Below, in pieces: positions 53,820-62,196 of a DNA stretch of 64,000 bases (its first letter is position 1; each line of letters starts with the position of its first letter). Under the pieces are notes generated by a model that ran no database searches, was not told the DNA's origin, and saw only the letters and a list, made by a program, of their open reading frames with translations. Both the position numbers and the translations under genes were made by a program. The stretch spans positions 186,001 to 250,000 of the forward strand of contig NZ_JAKWJS010000005.1 in NCBI RefSeq assembly GCF_022761115.1. Direction: 5' to 3'. This DNA is from Dyella sp. RRB7 (GTDB lineage Bacteria; Pseudomonadota; Gammaproteobacteria; Xanthomonadales; Rhodanobacteraceae).

Positions 53820-56336
53820 ATGGCAATGGACAGGTGGCTTGAACGCGGCTTGGCGTCCTATCCGGCAAAAGCATCCGGGCTTGTCGCAGTGGCGCTGGCC
53901 ACGGCGTTTTTTCCTGGCCTCTCGATGGCGCAGGACCAGCCAGGGGCGCCTTCGGACCAAGGCAAGGCTGGCAATACCCGGAATCTAAGTACCGTGGTCG
54001 TCACCGGCGAACGCGGCGGCGATGCCACTGTGCTCAACAGCGCGGTACCCATCACGGTCATTACCAGCGAGGATCTGCAGCGCACCGGCAAGGCAGGCCT
54101 GAAGCACATCCTCGCCGCGCTCGATCCCTCGTTTACGTTGGCCGAGAACGCTTACGGCACCTCGGCTTCGGTGCGTCCTTTCACCATGCGCGGCTTCAGC
54201 GGCGATGAAGTGCTGGTGCTGGTCAACGGCAAGCGGCGGCACACGTCGTCGTTCGTCAACAACGTCTCGTCGATCGCCGGCGGCAGCGCACCGGTAGACC
54301 TGGACCTGATCCCGGTCAGTGCGATCGACCATATCGAAATCCTGCACGACGCGGCGGCCGCGCAATATGGTTCGGACGCCATCGCCGGGGTCATCAACAT
54401 CATCCTCAAGCGGGACGACAGCGGCGGCGAGGCCGACACCACGTTCGGCAGCAATTATCACGATGGTGGCGCCACCCTGCAGGAGGAGCTCAACAAGGGT
54501 TTCAAGCTCGGCGACGGCGGATTCATCAACCTGTCACTGGATGCGCGGCGGCAAAACGCGGCGCCGTTGCCGGTGTATCCCACGCTCTATCCGTCCAATC
54601 CGTTCTATACGCCGCTGCCCGATGGCTCGCCTGACCCGCGCGAGTCGAGCATCGACCGCCGTCATTTCGACAAGGGCTATGGCCAGCCCACCGATGACCA
54701 TCTGCTCAACCTGGGCTACAACCTCGAATTGCCGCTGGGCGACAACGTCACGCTCTACTCCAACGCCACGCTGAGCTACCGCGACGTGGTGGCGGCCAGC
54801 ACGCCTTATGGTGAGGGCAGCGTGGCGAACCTGCCGCAGATCTATCCCAACGGTTTCCAGGCTTATCGTCACATCTACGAGACGGACTACCAGGTTACCG
54901 GCGGGCTCAAGGGGCAGCTGGATGGATGGAACTGGGACGTCAGCAGCAGCTACGGGCGCGACCACGCCCGCCTGCACGGGCAGAACACGCTCAATCCCTC
55001 GTTGGGTCCGGACAGCCCTACCAGCTTTTATCTCGGCGAACAGGATTTCGACCAGCTCACCACCAACCTGGACCTGTCGCGCGCCTTCGACGTGGGGCTG
55101 CATGCGCCGCTGCGCGTGTCCTGGGGCCTGGAGCAGCGCTGGGAGAAGTACGAATTGGGCGCGGGCGAGCCCGATTCGTATATCAATGGCGGCTATGCCA
55201 GTCCCGATGGCCCGTTTGCCGGCGTGCCGCGCAACGGCGGCCTGCAGGCCTTCAACGGCTATACGCCAGCCAATGCAGTGAATCTCGAACGTGACGTCTA
55301 CGCCGGTTATGCGGAAGCGGCCACGGACCTCACTGATCGCTGGCACGTGGATCTGGCTGGCCGCTACGAGCACTACAGCGATACGGATCACGTGCTGTCC
55401 GGCCAGCTGAGCAGCCGTTTCGCGATCACCTCGACGCTGGCGTTGCGCGGATCGATCGGCAATGGCTTCCGCGCGCCATCGTTGCAGCAGGAAGGGTTTG
55501 CCACCACCGGCTACAACACGGCGAACCTGGGCAACGGTTACCAGAGCGTGGAGTCGCTATGGCTGCGCGCCAATTCGCCGGTGGCCGAGGCGTTGGGTGG
55601 CACGCCGCTGAAGCCGGAGCGGTCGCGCAACTACAGCCTGGGCCTGGTCTACAACCCCACCGAGGCGCTGCATTTCAGCCTCGACGCCTATCAGGTGCGG
55701 ATCGACGACTTCATCAGCGCCACGGGCTACATCTCGGGGCCGGCGGTGGCATCGATCCTGACCGCCTACGGCTATTCGGGGCTGGACAGCGTGAAGTTCT
55801 TCACCAACGCCGCCGATATCCGCAGCCGTGGCGTCGATGCGTCGGCCTCATGGTTGCAAAGCCTCGGCAACTACGGCTCGATCAACTGGACCTTCAGCGG
55901 CAACGTCAATCACCTGCACGTGCTGAGCACGGTTCCCACGCCGCCGCAGTTGAGTGCGCTCGGGCCCACCTACCAGTTGTTGAATGCCGAGGCGCAGGCG
56001 GAAATCACCCAGAGCAGCCCCGACCGCAAGCTGATCTTCGGCGGCGACTGGCAGTACGGCAAGCTGGGCGTGCTGCTGCACGAAACGCAGTACGGCAAGT
56101 ATCGCGAGGCCTATGGCGCGTGGTTCGACGCGCGCTGGATCACCGACCTGGAGGTCAACTACCAGCTGACGCCGGCCATCAACGTCGCGGTGGGCGCCAA
56201 CAACCTGTTCGATGCGCGCCCGTTCAAGTCGGCGGTGGCGTTCTATCCTTCGCTGGGCGAAAGCTACTATGGCAACACCGCGCCCTATGGCCTCAACGGC
56301 GGCTATTGGTATGCGCGCCTTGGCATCACTTTCTGA
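53820..56336 (+). CDS. TonB-dependent outer-membrane receptor
   Basis: 838 residues with a signal peptide (cleaved near ...FFPGLSMAQDQ). A plug domain (STVVVTGERGGDATVLNS, then MRGFSGDEVLVLVNGKRRH, IEILHDAAAAQYGSDAIAGVINIIL) is followed by a 22-strand barrel ending YWYARLGITF, with the terminal Phe needed for insertion. It imports a ligand across the outer membrane using TonB energy. It is followed 10 bp later by an exported aminotransferase and preceded by MetJ-like boxes, so the ligand may be methionine-related (a sulfur compound or cobalamin). That is an inference; barrel sequence does not show the ligand. Start codon options at 53820 and 53826 differ by two residues. Confidence 0.9.
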   Translation: MAMDRWLERGLASYPAKASGLVAVALATAFFPGLSMAQDQPGAPSDQGKAGNTRNLSTVVVTGERGGDATVLNSAVPITVITSEDLQRTGKAGLKHILAALDPSFTLAENAYGTSASVRPFTMRGFSGDEVLVLVNGKRRHTSSFVNNVSSIAGGSAPVDLDLIPVSAIDHIEILHDAAAAQYGSDAIAGVINIILKRDDSGGEADTTFGSNYHDGGATLQEELNKGFKLGDGGFINLSLDARRQNAAPLPVYPTLYPSNPFYTPLPDGSPDPRESSIDRRHFDKGYGQPTDDHLLNLGYNLELPLGDNVTLYSNATLSYRDVVAASTPYGEGSVANLPQIYPNGFQAYRHIYETDYQVTGGLKGQLDGWNWDVSSSYGRDHARLHGQNTLNPSLGPDSPTSFYLGEQDFDQLTTNLDLSRAFDVGLHAPLRVSWGLEQRWEKYELGAGEPDSYINGGYASPDGPFAGVPRNGGLQAFNGYTPANAVNLERDVYAGYAEAATDLTDRWHVDLAGRYEHYSDTDHVLSGQLSSRFAITSTLALRGSIGNGFRAPSLQQEGFATTGYNTANLGNGYQSVESLWLRANSPVAEALGGTPLKPERSRNYSLGLVYNPTEALHFSLDAYQVRIDDFISATGYISGPAVASILTAYGYSGLDSVKFFTNAADIRSRGVDASASWLQSLGNYGSINWTFSGNVNHLHVLSTVPTPPQLSALGPTYQLLNAEAQAEITQSSPDRKLIFGGDWQYGKLGVLLHETQYGKYREAYGAWFDARWITDLEVNYQLTPAINVAVGANNLFDARPFKSAVAFYPSLGESYYGNTAPYGLNGGYWYARLGITF

Positions 56337-56346
56337 GGAGCCTCGC

Positions 56347-57489
56347 ATGTCTTCCGAGATGGGCATCGATCGTCGCAGTTTTCTCCAGGGTGCGGGCCTG
56401 GCCGTGGGGGCCGCGCTGCTGACTCCCGCGTGGAGCCGCCCTGCATCGGCTGATGCCGCTGCGTCGCCGGGCGCGGGGCCGGGCCTGGTGCGGCTCAGTT
56501 TCAACGAGAACCCCTATGGTCCGTCGACGCTTGCCGTGCAGGCGATCCAGCGCGAGCTGGGCCGCGTGGTGCGCTATGGTGATGAAAGTGCCGCCCACGC
56601 ACTGCGGGAGCAGGTGGCTGCGTACGAGAAGCTGCCGGTCGATCACGTGGTGCTCGGCGAGGTGCTCGACACGCTGGGGCTGCACCTGGGCACCCAGGGT
56701 GGCCCCGGTGGCGAATTCATCTATTCGACGCCCGGTTATCTGGCCCTGGTCGATGCCACTTCGCATGTGGGCGGCGTCAGTGTCGCGGTGCCGCTGGACG
56801 CCAGCCAGGGCAATGACCTCGCGGCCATCGCGGCCAAGGTGAATCCAAAGACGCGCGCGGTGTACCTGGTCAACCCGCACAACCCCAGCGGCACGGTCAG
56901 TGACGATGCGGCGTTCAAGCGATTCCTGCGCGAGGTGTCGCAAAAAACGCTGGTGATCGTCGACGAGGCCTATCTCGAATACACCGACGACTTCGCCACT
57001 CGCAGCGCGGTGGATCTCGTGCGCGATGGCGCCAATGTCGCGGTGTTCCGTACCTTTGCCAAGATCCACGGCCTGGCCGGGTTGCCGTTCGGCTACCTGC
57101 TGGCGCCGCCGGCGCTGGTGGCGGCGCTGGCCAAGGAAGGCGCCGGCAGCGCCGAGGGGCTGGGCCGGCTGGCCATCGCCGCGGCCAGTGCGGCGTTGCA
57201 GGACGAGGCCCTGCTGGAGCGCAGCCGCACGGCCGTCGCCCGCGAACGCGCCGTGTGGGCATCGGTGCTGGCCGAGTTGAAGCTGCCGCACAGTGCGTCC
57301 GCCGCCAATTTCGTCTTCTTCGATGCCGGCAGGCCGCAGCATGAGCTGGCGGCGGCATTCCTCAAGCGAGGCGTCGATATCGGGCGCAGCTTCCCGCCGC
57401 TGGATCACTGGGCGCGCATCACCATCGGCCTGCCCGAGGAGAATGCCAAGGCGCAACGGGCGCTGCGGGAGATTCTCGCCACGGCCTGA
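56347..57489 (+). CDS. Tat-exported PLP aminotransferase (HisC-like fold)
   Basis: 380 residues. The N-terminus is a twin-arginine signal (DRRSFLQ, then GAGLAVGAALLTP and a probable cleavage after ASADA), so the folded, PLP-loaded enzyme is sent to the periplasm. The fold-type I core has LSFNENPYGPS, VNPHNPSGT, DEAYLEY and the PLP lysine in FAKIHGLAGLPFGY, closest in style to histidinol-phosphate and aromatic aminotransferases. RBS gaggag. It starts 10 bp after the TonB receptor, so the pair is almost surely cotranscribed. A role in periplasmic conversion of the imported ligand (for example a methionine keto-acid) is speculative. Confidence 0.85.
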   Translation: MSSEMGIDRRSFLQGAGLAVGAALLTPAWSRPASADAAASPGAGPGLVRLSFNENPYGPSTLAVQAIQRELGRVVRYGDESAAHALREQVAAYEKLPVDHVVLGEVLDTLGLHLGTQGGPGGEFIYSTPGYLALVDATSHVGGVSVAVPLDASQGNDLAAIAAKVNPKTRAVYLVNPHNPSGTVSDDAAFKRFLREVSQKTLVIVDEAYLEYTDDFATRSAVDLVRDGANVAVFRTFAKIHGLAGLPFGYLLAPPALVAALAKEGAGSAEGLGRLAIAAASAALQDEALLERSRTAVARERAVWASVLAELKLPHSASAANFVFFDAGRPQHELAAAFLKRGVDIGRSFPPLDHWARITIGLPEENAKAQRALREILATA

Positions 57490-57506
57490 CGCCGGTCGCG
57501 CCAGGA

Positions 57507-58178
57507 TCAGGCCGGGTCGTTGCTGAGCAGATCCTCGTAGAACGCCCCAAAGGGTTGGGTGGGGTGGGCGAGCTGGATCTCCAGAATCCACAGCCCGCTC
57601 GATGGTTTCTCGTCCAGCTCGCCCAGGTCGCCGGCCTTGTGCACCGCATGCGGAAAGTCGCTGACCCGGTGGCCCTTGATCGCGTGGTTGAGGCGCCAGC
57701 CCATGGCTTCGGCGCGCTGCCCGGCAAACTGGTACAACGCCTGGCCGCTGAGGCCTTGCGTGCGCCACGCGTCGGCGACGATGTGAAAGAGCTCGCGCGC
57801 CGCTTCCGCACAGGCCTGCTGTTCGGGCGCATGGCCCGTCACGAAGGTATCGCCGGCATCGCCCTCGTGGCCATCGAACACCAGGCCCAGGTCGATGAAG
57901 TAGATGTCGTTCTCGCCCAGACGCACGCTGGGGTCGGAGCGTTCGCGATAGGTCTTGGTGGTATTGGAGCCGATACGGATGATCACCGGATGCCACAGGC
58001 GCTCCATGCCCAGCTGGCGGAAGACCTCGGCGGCCTCGGCCCGCGCCTCATCCTCGCTGATGCCGAGGCGCATGCGTTGCCGGATGCCTTGCACGGCAGC
58101 CCACGTCCGCTCGCGGGCGTACTGCATCCGCTGGGGATCGAAGCGTTGGCCGACGGCTTCTTGTCGAATGGCGGTCAT
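57507..58178 (-). CDS. M24-family metallopeptidase-like protein
   Basis: 223 residues with a pita-bread fold: IIRIGSNTTKTYRERSDPS, metal ligands in FIDLGLVFDGHEGDAGDTFV (two Asp), FPHAVHKAGDLGE (His) and ILEIQLAHP (Glu). Shorter than methionine aminopeptidase and without its N-terminal motifs, so probably an Xaa-Pro-like or non-peptidase member. Its gene ends 18 bp from the end of the aminotransferase gene, convergent. The ATG at 58178 is chosen because the family match starts soon after. Confidence 0.78.
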   Translation of the reverse strand: MTAIRQEAVGQRFDPQRMQYARERTWAAVQGIRQRMRLGISEDEARAEAAEVFRQLGMERLWHPVIIRIGSNTTKTYRERSDPSVRLGENDIYFIDLGLVFDGHEGDAGDTFVTGHAPEQQACAEAARELFHIVADAWRTQGLSGQALYQFAGQRAEAMGWRLNHAIKGHRVSDFPHAVHKAGDLGELDEKPSSGLWILEIQLAHPTQPFGAFYEDLLSNDPA

Positions 58179-58233
58179 GGGCGGTCTGGCGCGGTCGTCA
58201 TGCGGGCCGGAAGCATCGCGCAGGGCCCGTGGC

Positions 58234-58590
58234 CTACGACAGTGCCACCAGCAGCAGGCCGATGAGCGCCGGCAAGGCCTGGATCCAGAGGATCTTGCGG
58301 CTGGCGGTGAGGCCGCCGAACAGGCCCGCGACCAGCACGCAGCCAAGGAAGAACAACTTCACGTCCGTGCCACGGGAGCCCAACCAGAGACCCCAGCACA
58401 GGCCGGCGGCCAGAAAGCCGTTGTAGAGCCCCTGGTTGGCGGCCAGCACTTTCGATTGCGTGGCGAATTCGGCGGTGAGGCCAAAGGCGCGACGCCCCGC
58501 GGGGCGGTCCCACAGGAACATCTCCAGGATCAGGAACCACAGGTGCAGAAGGGCAATCAGGGCGACGACGATAGTGGCGGCGATCGACAT
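58234..58590 (-). CDS. DUF1304 four-helix membrane protein
   Basis: 118 residues, four hydrophobic helices, with the family's EMFLWDRPAGRRAFGL and NQGLYNGFLAAGLCWGL. Function unknown; often near lipid or stress genes. Same direction as the M24 gene, 55 bp apart. Confidence 0.85.
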   Translation of the reverse strand: MSIAATIVVALIALLHLWFLILEMFLWDRPAGRRAFGLTAEFATQSKVLAANQGLYNGFLAAGLCWGLWLGSRGTDVKLFFLGCVLVAGLFGGLTASRKILWIQALPALIGLLLVALS

Positions 58591-58831
58591 GGGCTTCGTG
58601 GGTGGCGGGCGTGCCGCGCAGTGTTGCAGCCGGGCAGTCGTGCCGCAAATCCTTTCTCCGGGGCCCTGCCAAGCGGGCTTGCTCCTAACACTTTCAGCCG
58701 ATGGTTGGGTGGTGGACCTCGGCGTACGGTCAAGGGGCTGGGATTGGGATGGACCTGCCAAGGCGACAGTGACGTCCGTTCGGGGGAGCAGGCGGTGCCT
58801 GGCCACACTCACTATCCGGGGAATGGCAACC

Positions 58832-59623
58832 ATGAAGAAGTCACTGCGTATGGGCCTGCTGCTGGTCCTGCTTTGTCCGCTGTGCGCGATGGCGCAAAGC
58901 GTCCTCGACGGCACCTGGAAGATCGACACGAACAAAGTCGACATGCCCAAGAAGCCGGATGTGATCGTGCTGCAGAACGGTACCTACCAGTGCCAGACCT
59001 GCGCGCCGGCCATCAGCGTCAAGGCCGATGGGCAGGATCACCCGGTGACCGGTCACCCGTATTTCGACACGGTGGCCATCCTGGTGGTAGACGACCACAC
59101 GATGAAGGAAACCCAGAAGAAGAACGGCAAAGTGGTGGGTACCACCACCACCACGGTGGCGGCGGATGGCAAGACGGCGCATTTCGAATTCACCGACAGC
59201 AGCAACACCAATGCCGCTCCGGTCACCGGCAAGGGGGACCTCAAGCAGGTGGCGCAGGGGCCGGCGGGTTCGCATGCGGTGTCCGGTTCCTGGGTGACCA
59301 CCGGCCTGTCCGGCTTTTCCGATAACGGCCTGCTGTTCACCTATAAGGACGCCGGCGGCATGCTCAGCATGACCACGCCCACCGGACAGTCTTTCCAGGT
59401 CAAGACCGACGGTACCGAGGCGCCCTACCAGGGCGATCCGGGCATCACCACCGTCACCGTGAAGCAGGTGGGCAAGGGCTCCATCGTGGAAACCGACAAG
59501 CGGGACGGCAAGGTGATTGCCGTGATCAAGTCGACCGTGTCGCCCGATGGCAAGGCCATGAAGATCCTCTATGAGGACAAGCTGCGCGGGGAAACCATGT
59601 CCTACGTGGCCGAAAAGCAATGA
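58832..59623 (+). CDS. Exported protein of unknown function
   Basis: 263 residues with a signal peptide (KKSLRMGLLLVLLCPLCAMAQS). The mature part is beta-rich and polar with Thr/Lys/Asp repeats (VVGTTTTTVAADGKTAHFEFTDSS; VIAVIKSTVSPDGKAMKILYED), one Cys pair (YQCQTCAP), and a lipocalin-like opening (DGTWKIDTNKVD). No family recognised with confidence. The ATG at 58832 has ggggaa nine bases upstream; an ATG three codons earlier is too close to it. Monocistronic; a hairpin follows. Confidence 0.72.
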   Translation: MKKSLRMGLLLVLLCPLCAMAQSVLDGTWKIDTNKVDMPKKPDVIVLQNGTYQCQTCAPAISVKADGQDHPVTGHPYFDTVAILVVDDHTMKETQKKNGKVVGTTTTTVAADGKTAHFEFTDSSNTNAAPVTGKGDLKQVAQGPAGSHAVSGSWVTTGLSGFSDNGLLFTYKDAGGMLSMTTPTGQSFQVKTDGTEAPYQGDPGITTVTVKQVGKGSIVETDKRDGKVIAVIKSTVSPDGKAMKILYEDKLRGETMSYVAEKQ

Positions 59624-59629
59624 AAGCCG

Positions 59630-59657
59630 CGTGGCGGCGCGGTTTCGCGCCGCCACG
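59630..59657 (+). terminator. Hairpin after exported protein gene
   Basis: A 12-bp stem cgtggcggcgcg / cgcgccgccacg with a 4-base loop, just after the stop. Only a weak T content follows (tgattatag). Confidence 0.6.
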
Positions 59658-59668
59658 TGATTATAGTG

Positions 59669-59700
59669 TGATGCCTATACGCCTAGACGTTTAGACGTCT
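59669..59700 (+). promoter_or_regulatory. Putative MetJ operator at metX
   Basis: Four abutting octamers against AGACGTCT: tgatgcct (5 of 8), atacgcct (6), agacgttt (7), agacgtct (8, a perfect box). The array ends two bases before the -35 hexamer of the metX promoter, so binding would block or overlap RNA polymerase. The octamer in phase downstream scores 2. Confidence 0.78.
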
Positions 59701-59701
59701 A

Positions 59702-59730
59702 TTGACATGGCGTCTGGATGCCGCTAGATT
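59702..59730 (+). promoter_or_regulatory. Sigma-70 promoter of metX-metB-hom
   Basis: ttgaca (59702-59707), a 17-bp spacer, and tagatt (59725-59730). The start of transcription would fall at about 59737-59740, exactly at the first stem of the riboswitch. Confidence 0.85.
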
Positions 59731-59739
59731 CTCCACCTA

Positions 59740-59852
59740 CTCATCGAGACCGGCGGAGGGACAGGCCCTTTGAAGCCGGGGCAACCTGCGGAACAGTTCC
59801 GCAACGGTGCCAATTCCTGCGGCGGCGCTTCGAGTGCCAGCCGCGAGATGAG
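59740..59852 (+). promoter_or_regulatory. SAM-I (S-box) riboswitch aptamer
   Basis: Closing stem P1 is ctcatcgag/...gagatgag at the two ends. The conserved core reads ggcggagggacaggccc, tttgaagccggggcaacc, and ggtgccaattcctgc, all hallmarks of SAM-I. It senses S-adenosylmethionine in the leader of the metX transcript. Confidence 0.94.
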
Positions 59853-59894
59853 GGCAGATCCGCACCGCCGCTCTCTTGCCGGCCGTGCCTTGCT

Positions 59895-59931
59895 CTCATC
59901 TCCGGTCCGCAGGTCGATGCCCGACCGGAGA
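59895..59931 (+). promoter_or_regulatory. Riboswitch expression platform masking the metX RBS
   Basis: tctccggtc (59899-59907) pairs with gaccggaga (59923-59931), which contains the GGAGA of the metX ribosome binding site. The segment ctcatctc (59895-59902) is also an exact complement of gagatgag (59845-59852), the 3' strand of P1. With SAM bound P1 holds that strand, the RBS hairpin forms and translation stops; without SAM the alternative pairing opens it. No T run is present, so control is translational. Confidence 0.75.
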
Positions 59932-59939
59932 AGAGCCAG

Positions 59940-60968
59940 ATGTCCAGCCAGCCGCAACCCGTTCCCCCCGCCGTGTCCGCCCCTATCGCGGCCGTCGGCG
60001 CCATGCGGCCGGACCTCACCACCCAGCGTTGCAGCCGTCGCGTCTCCTTCACCCCCAAGTACGGCAGCGCGCCGTGCCAGGTGGATGTGCGTTACCTGTG
60101 GTGCGGCGCGCCGGACGCGCCCACGGTGATCGTGCAGGGCGGTATTTCCGCCAGCCGCGACGTGGTGGCGCTGGACGGCGAAGTGGCACCCGGCTGGTGG
60201 CAGGACCAGGTGGGCGCGGGGCTGCCGCTGGACCTGGACCGCTACCGCGTGCTCTCCATCGACTGGCTCACCCCGGCCGACCTGGACGGCGTGCAGGCCG
60301 TGTCCAGCGAAGACCAGGCCGATGCGCTGGCCGCCTTGGTGGAGGCACTGGGCATCGGCCGCGTGCATGCCTTCGTGGGTTCTTCCTATGGCGCCATGGC
60401 CGCGCTGGCCTTCGCCGCCCGTCATCCCTATGCCCTGGGTCGCCTGGTGCTGCTGGCGGGTGCCCATCGCCCGCATCCGCTGGCCACGGCACAGCGTTCG
60501 GTGCAGCGCGGCATCGTGCGCCTGGGCCTGGACTGCGGTCAGCCGGAACAGGCGCTGGCGCTGGCCCGCCAGCTGGCCATGACCACCTATCGCGGCAGCG
60601 AGGAATTCGCGCGCCGCTTCAACGCCGCGCCGGAATTCCGCGATGGGCGCTTCCACTTCCCGGTGGAGGATTACCTGGAGCACGCCGGCCGCCGCTTCGT
60701 CGAACGCTTTGACGTCGAGCGCTTCCTCGCCCTGTCCGAGTCGATCGACCTGCACGACGTGACGCCCGAGCAGGTCGCCGCGCCGGCCACGCTGATCGGT
60801 TTCCCGTCCGATCGCCTGGTGCCGCTGGCCGACCTGTGCGAGCTGCAGCGCCGCCTGCATGGGCCGGCCACGCTGGAAGTGGTCGAGTCGCCCTACGGGC
60901 ACGACGCCTTCCTCAAGGAAACCGACCGCCTCGCGCCGCTGCTGCGCGAAGCGCTGGCCGGTTGTTGA
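59940..60968 (+). CDS. metX: Homoserine O-acyltransferase, MetX type
   Basis: 342 residues, alpha/beta-hydrolase fold. Nucleophile in FVGSSYGAMAALAF, catalytic Asp in FPSDRLVPLADL, His in SPYGHDAFLKE. It activates homoserine for methionine synthesis by transferring an acetyl or succinyl group; MetX enzymes of this order may use succinyl-CoA, and sequence alone does not decide here. The ATG at 59940 follows GGAGAAG. First gene of metX-metB-hom, with both a MetJ-like operator and a SAM-I riboswitch before it. Confidence 0.9.
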   Translation: MSSQPQPVPPAVSAPIAAVGAMRPDLTTQRCSRRVSFTPKYGSAPCQVDVRYLWCGAPDAPTVIVQGGISASRDVVALDGEVAPGWWQDQVGAGLPLDLDRYRVLSIDWLTPADLDGVQAVSSEDQADALAALVEALGIGRVHAFVGSSYGAMAALAFAARHPYALGRLVLLAGAHRPHPLATAQRSVQRGIVRLGLDCGQPEQALALARQLAMTTYRGSEEFARRFNAAPEFRDGRFHFPVEDYLEHAGRRFVERFDVERFLALSESIDLHDVTPEQVAAPATLIGFPSDRLVPLADLCELQRRLHGPATLEVVESPYGHDAFLKETDRLAPLLREALAGC

Positions 60969-61005
60969 ACCCATACATAAAGAGCAAGACGCACGGAGAT
61001 CCACC

Positions 61006-62196
61006 ATGAGCGACACCACCGCCCCCTGTACCCGCGCCGTGCGCGCCGGCATCGAGTCCGATACCCAGCACGGCGCCGTCGTGCCGCCGCTGCACCTGTC
61101 GACCAACTATGCGTTCGAAGGCTTCGGCAACAAGCGCGCCTATGACTATTCGCGCAGCGGCAACCCCACGCGCGACCTGCTGGGCAATGCCCTGGCCGAA
61201 CTGGAGCAGGGCGCGGGTGCGGTGGTGACGGCCAGCGGCATGGCGGCGGTGGCACTGGCGCTGGAACTGGTGCCGGCCGGGGCGCTGGTGCTGGCCGCGC
61301 ACGATTGCTATGGCGGCACCTGGCGCCTGCTCGATGCCTGGGCGAAGAAGGGCCGCTTCCAGGTCCGTTTCGTCGACCTCACCCACAGCCACGCGCTGGC
61401 CGAAGGCCTCGCCGCCAAGCCGGCGCTGGTATGGGTGGAGACGCCTTCCAATCCGTTGCTGCGCATCACCGACATTCGCCATGTGGCGGCCGCCGCGCAT
61501 GCCGTTGGCGCGCTGGTGGTGGTGGACAACACCTTCCTCTCGCCCGCACTGCAGCAGCCGCTGGCGCTGGGCGCCGACGTGGTGGTGCATTCCACCACCA
61601 AGTACATCAACGGCCACAGCGACGTGGTGGGCGGCGCCGTGGTGGCGCGCGACCCGGCGGTGGCCGAACAGTTGAAGTGGTGGGGCAACTGCAACGGCCT
61701 CACCGGTGCGCCGTTCGACAGTTTCCTCACCTTGCGCGGCCTGCGCACGCTCAGCGTGCGCCTGCGCCAGCACCAGGAAAACGCGGTGCGCATTGCCGAG
61801 CGCCTGGACGGCCATGCGGCGGTACGCAAGGTCTACTACCCGGGGCTGGAAAGCCATGTGGGCCATGCACTGGCTGCGCGCCAGCAGCAGGGTTTTGGCG
61901 CCATGCTGAGTTTCGAGTTGGAGGGTGACGTGGAGCACATCGCCGCTTTCGTCGATGGCCTGCGTTATTTCTCGCTGGCCGAATCGCTGGGCGGGGTGGA
62001 GAGCCTGGTCGCCCATCCGGCGTCGATGACGCATGCCTCCATGGCACCCGAAGCCCGCCGCGCGGCGGGCATCGCCGACAGCCTGCTGCGCCTGTCGGTG
62101 GGCATCGAAGATGGCGATGACCTGCTGCGCGACCTGGACGCCGCCTTGCAGCGCGCCGAGGCCGCGGGTGCCGCCAAACGCCGGGTGAGCGCATGA
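61006..62196 (+). CDS. metB: Cystathionine gamma-synthase (or O-acylhomoserine sulfhydrylase)
   Basis: 396 residues. PLP lysine in HSTTKYINGHSDVVGG, substrate region VPPLHLSTNYAFEG and YSRSGNPTRDLL, C-terminal SLGGVESLVAHPASMTH. It joins the acyl-homoserine from MetX with cysteine to make cystathionine. Members of this family that act as sulfhydrylases or lyases look alike, so the exact reaction is inferred from the operon. RBS acggagat. In Xanthomonas a metB gene borders the LPS locus; here it is 50 kb away from etfA. Confidence 0.9.
   Translation: MSDTTAPCTRAVRAGIESDTQHGAVVPPLHLSTNYAFEGFGNKRAYDYSRSGNPTRDLLGNALAELEQGAGAVVTASGMAAVALALELVPAGALVLAAHDCYGGTWRLLDAWAKKGRFQVRFVDLTHSHALAEGLAAKPALVWVETPSNPLLRITDIRHVAAAAHAVGALVVVDNTFLSPALQQPLALGADVVVHSTTKYINGHSDVVGGAVVARDPAVAEQLKWWGNCNGLTGAPFDSFLTLRGLRTLSVRLRQHQENAVRIAERLDGHAAVRKVYYPGLESHVGHALAARQQQGFGAMLSFELEGDVEHIAAFVDGLRYFSLAESLGGVESLVAHPASMTHASMAPEARRAAGIADSLLRLSVGIEDGDDLLRDLDAALQRAEAAGAAKRRVSA

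Noticed and set aside
59724-61106. 460-codon frame opposite the riboswitch and metX
   Set aside because: Antisense to a clear SAM-I aptamer and MetX; shadow composition.
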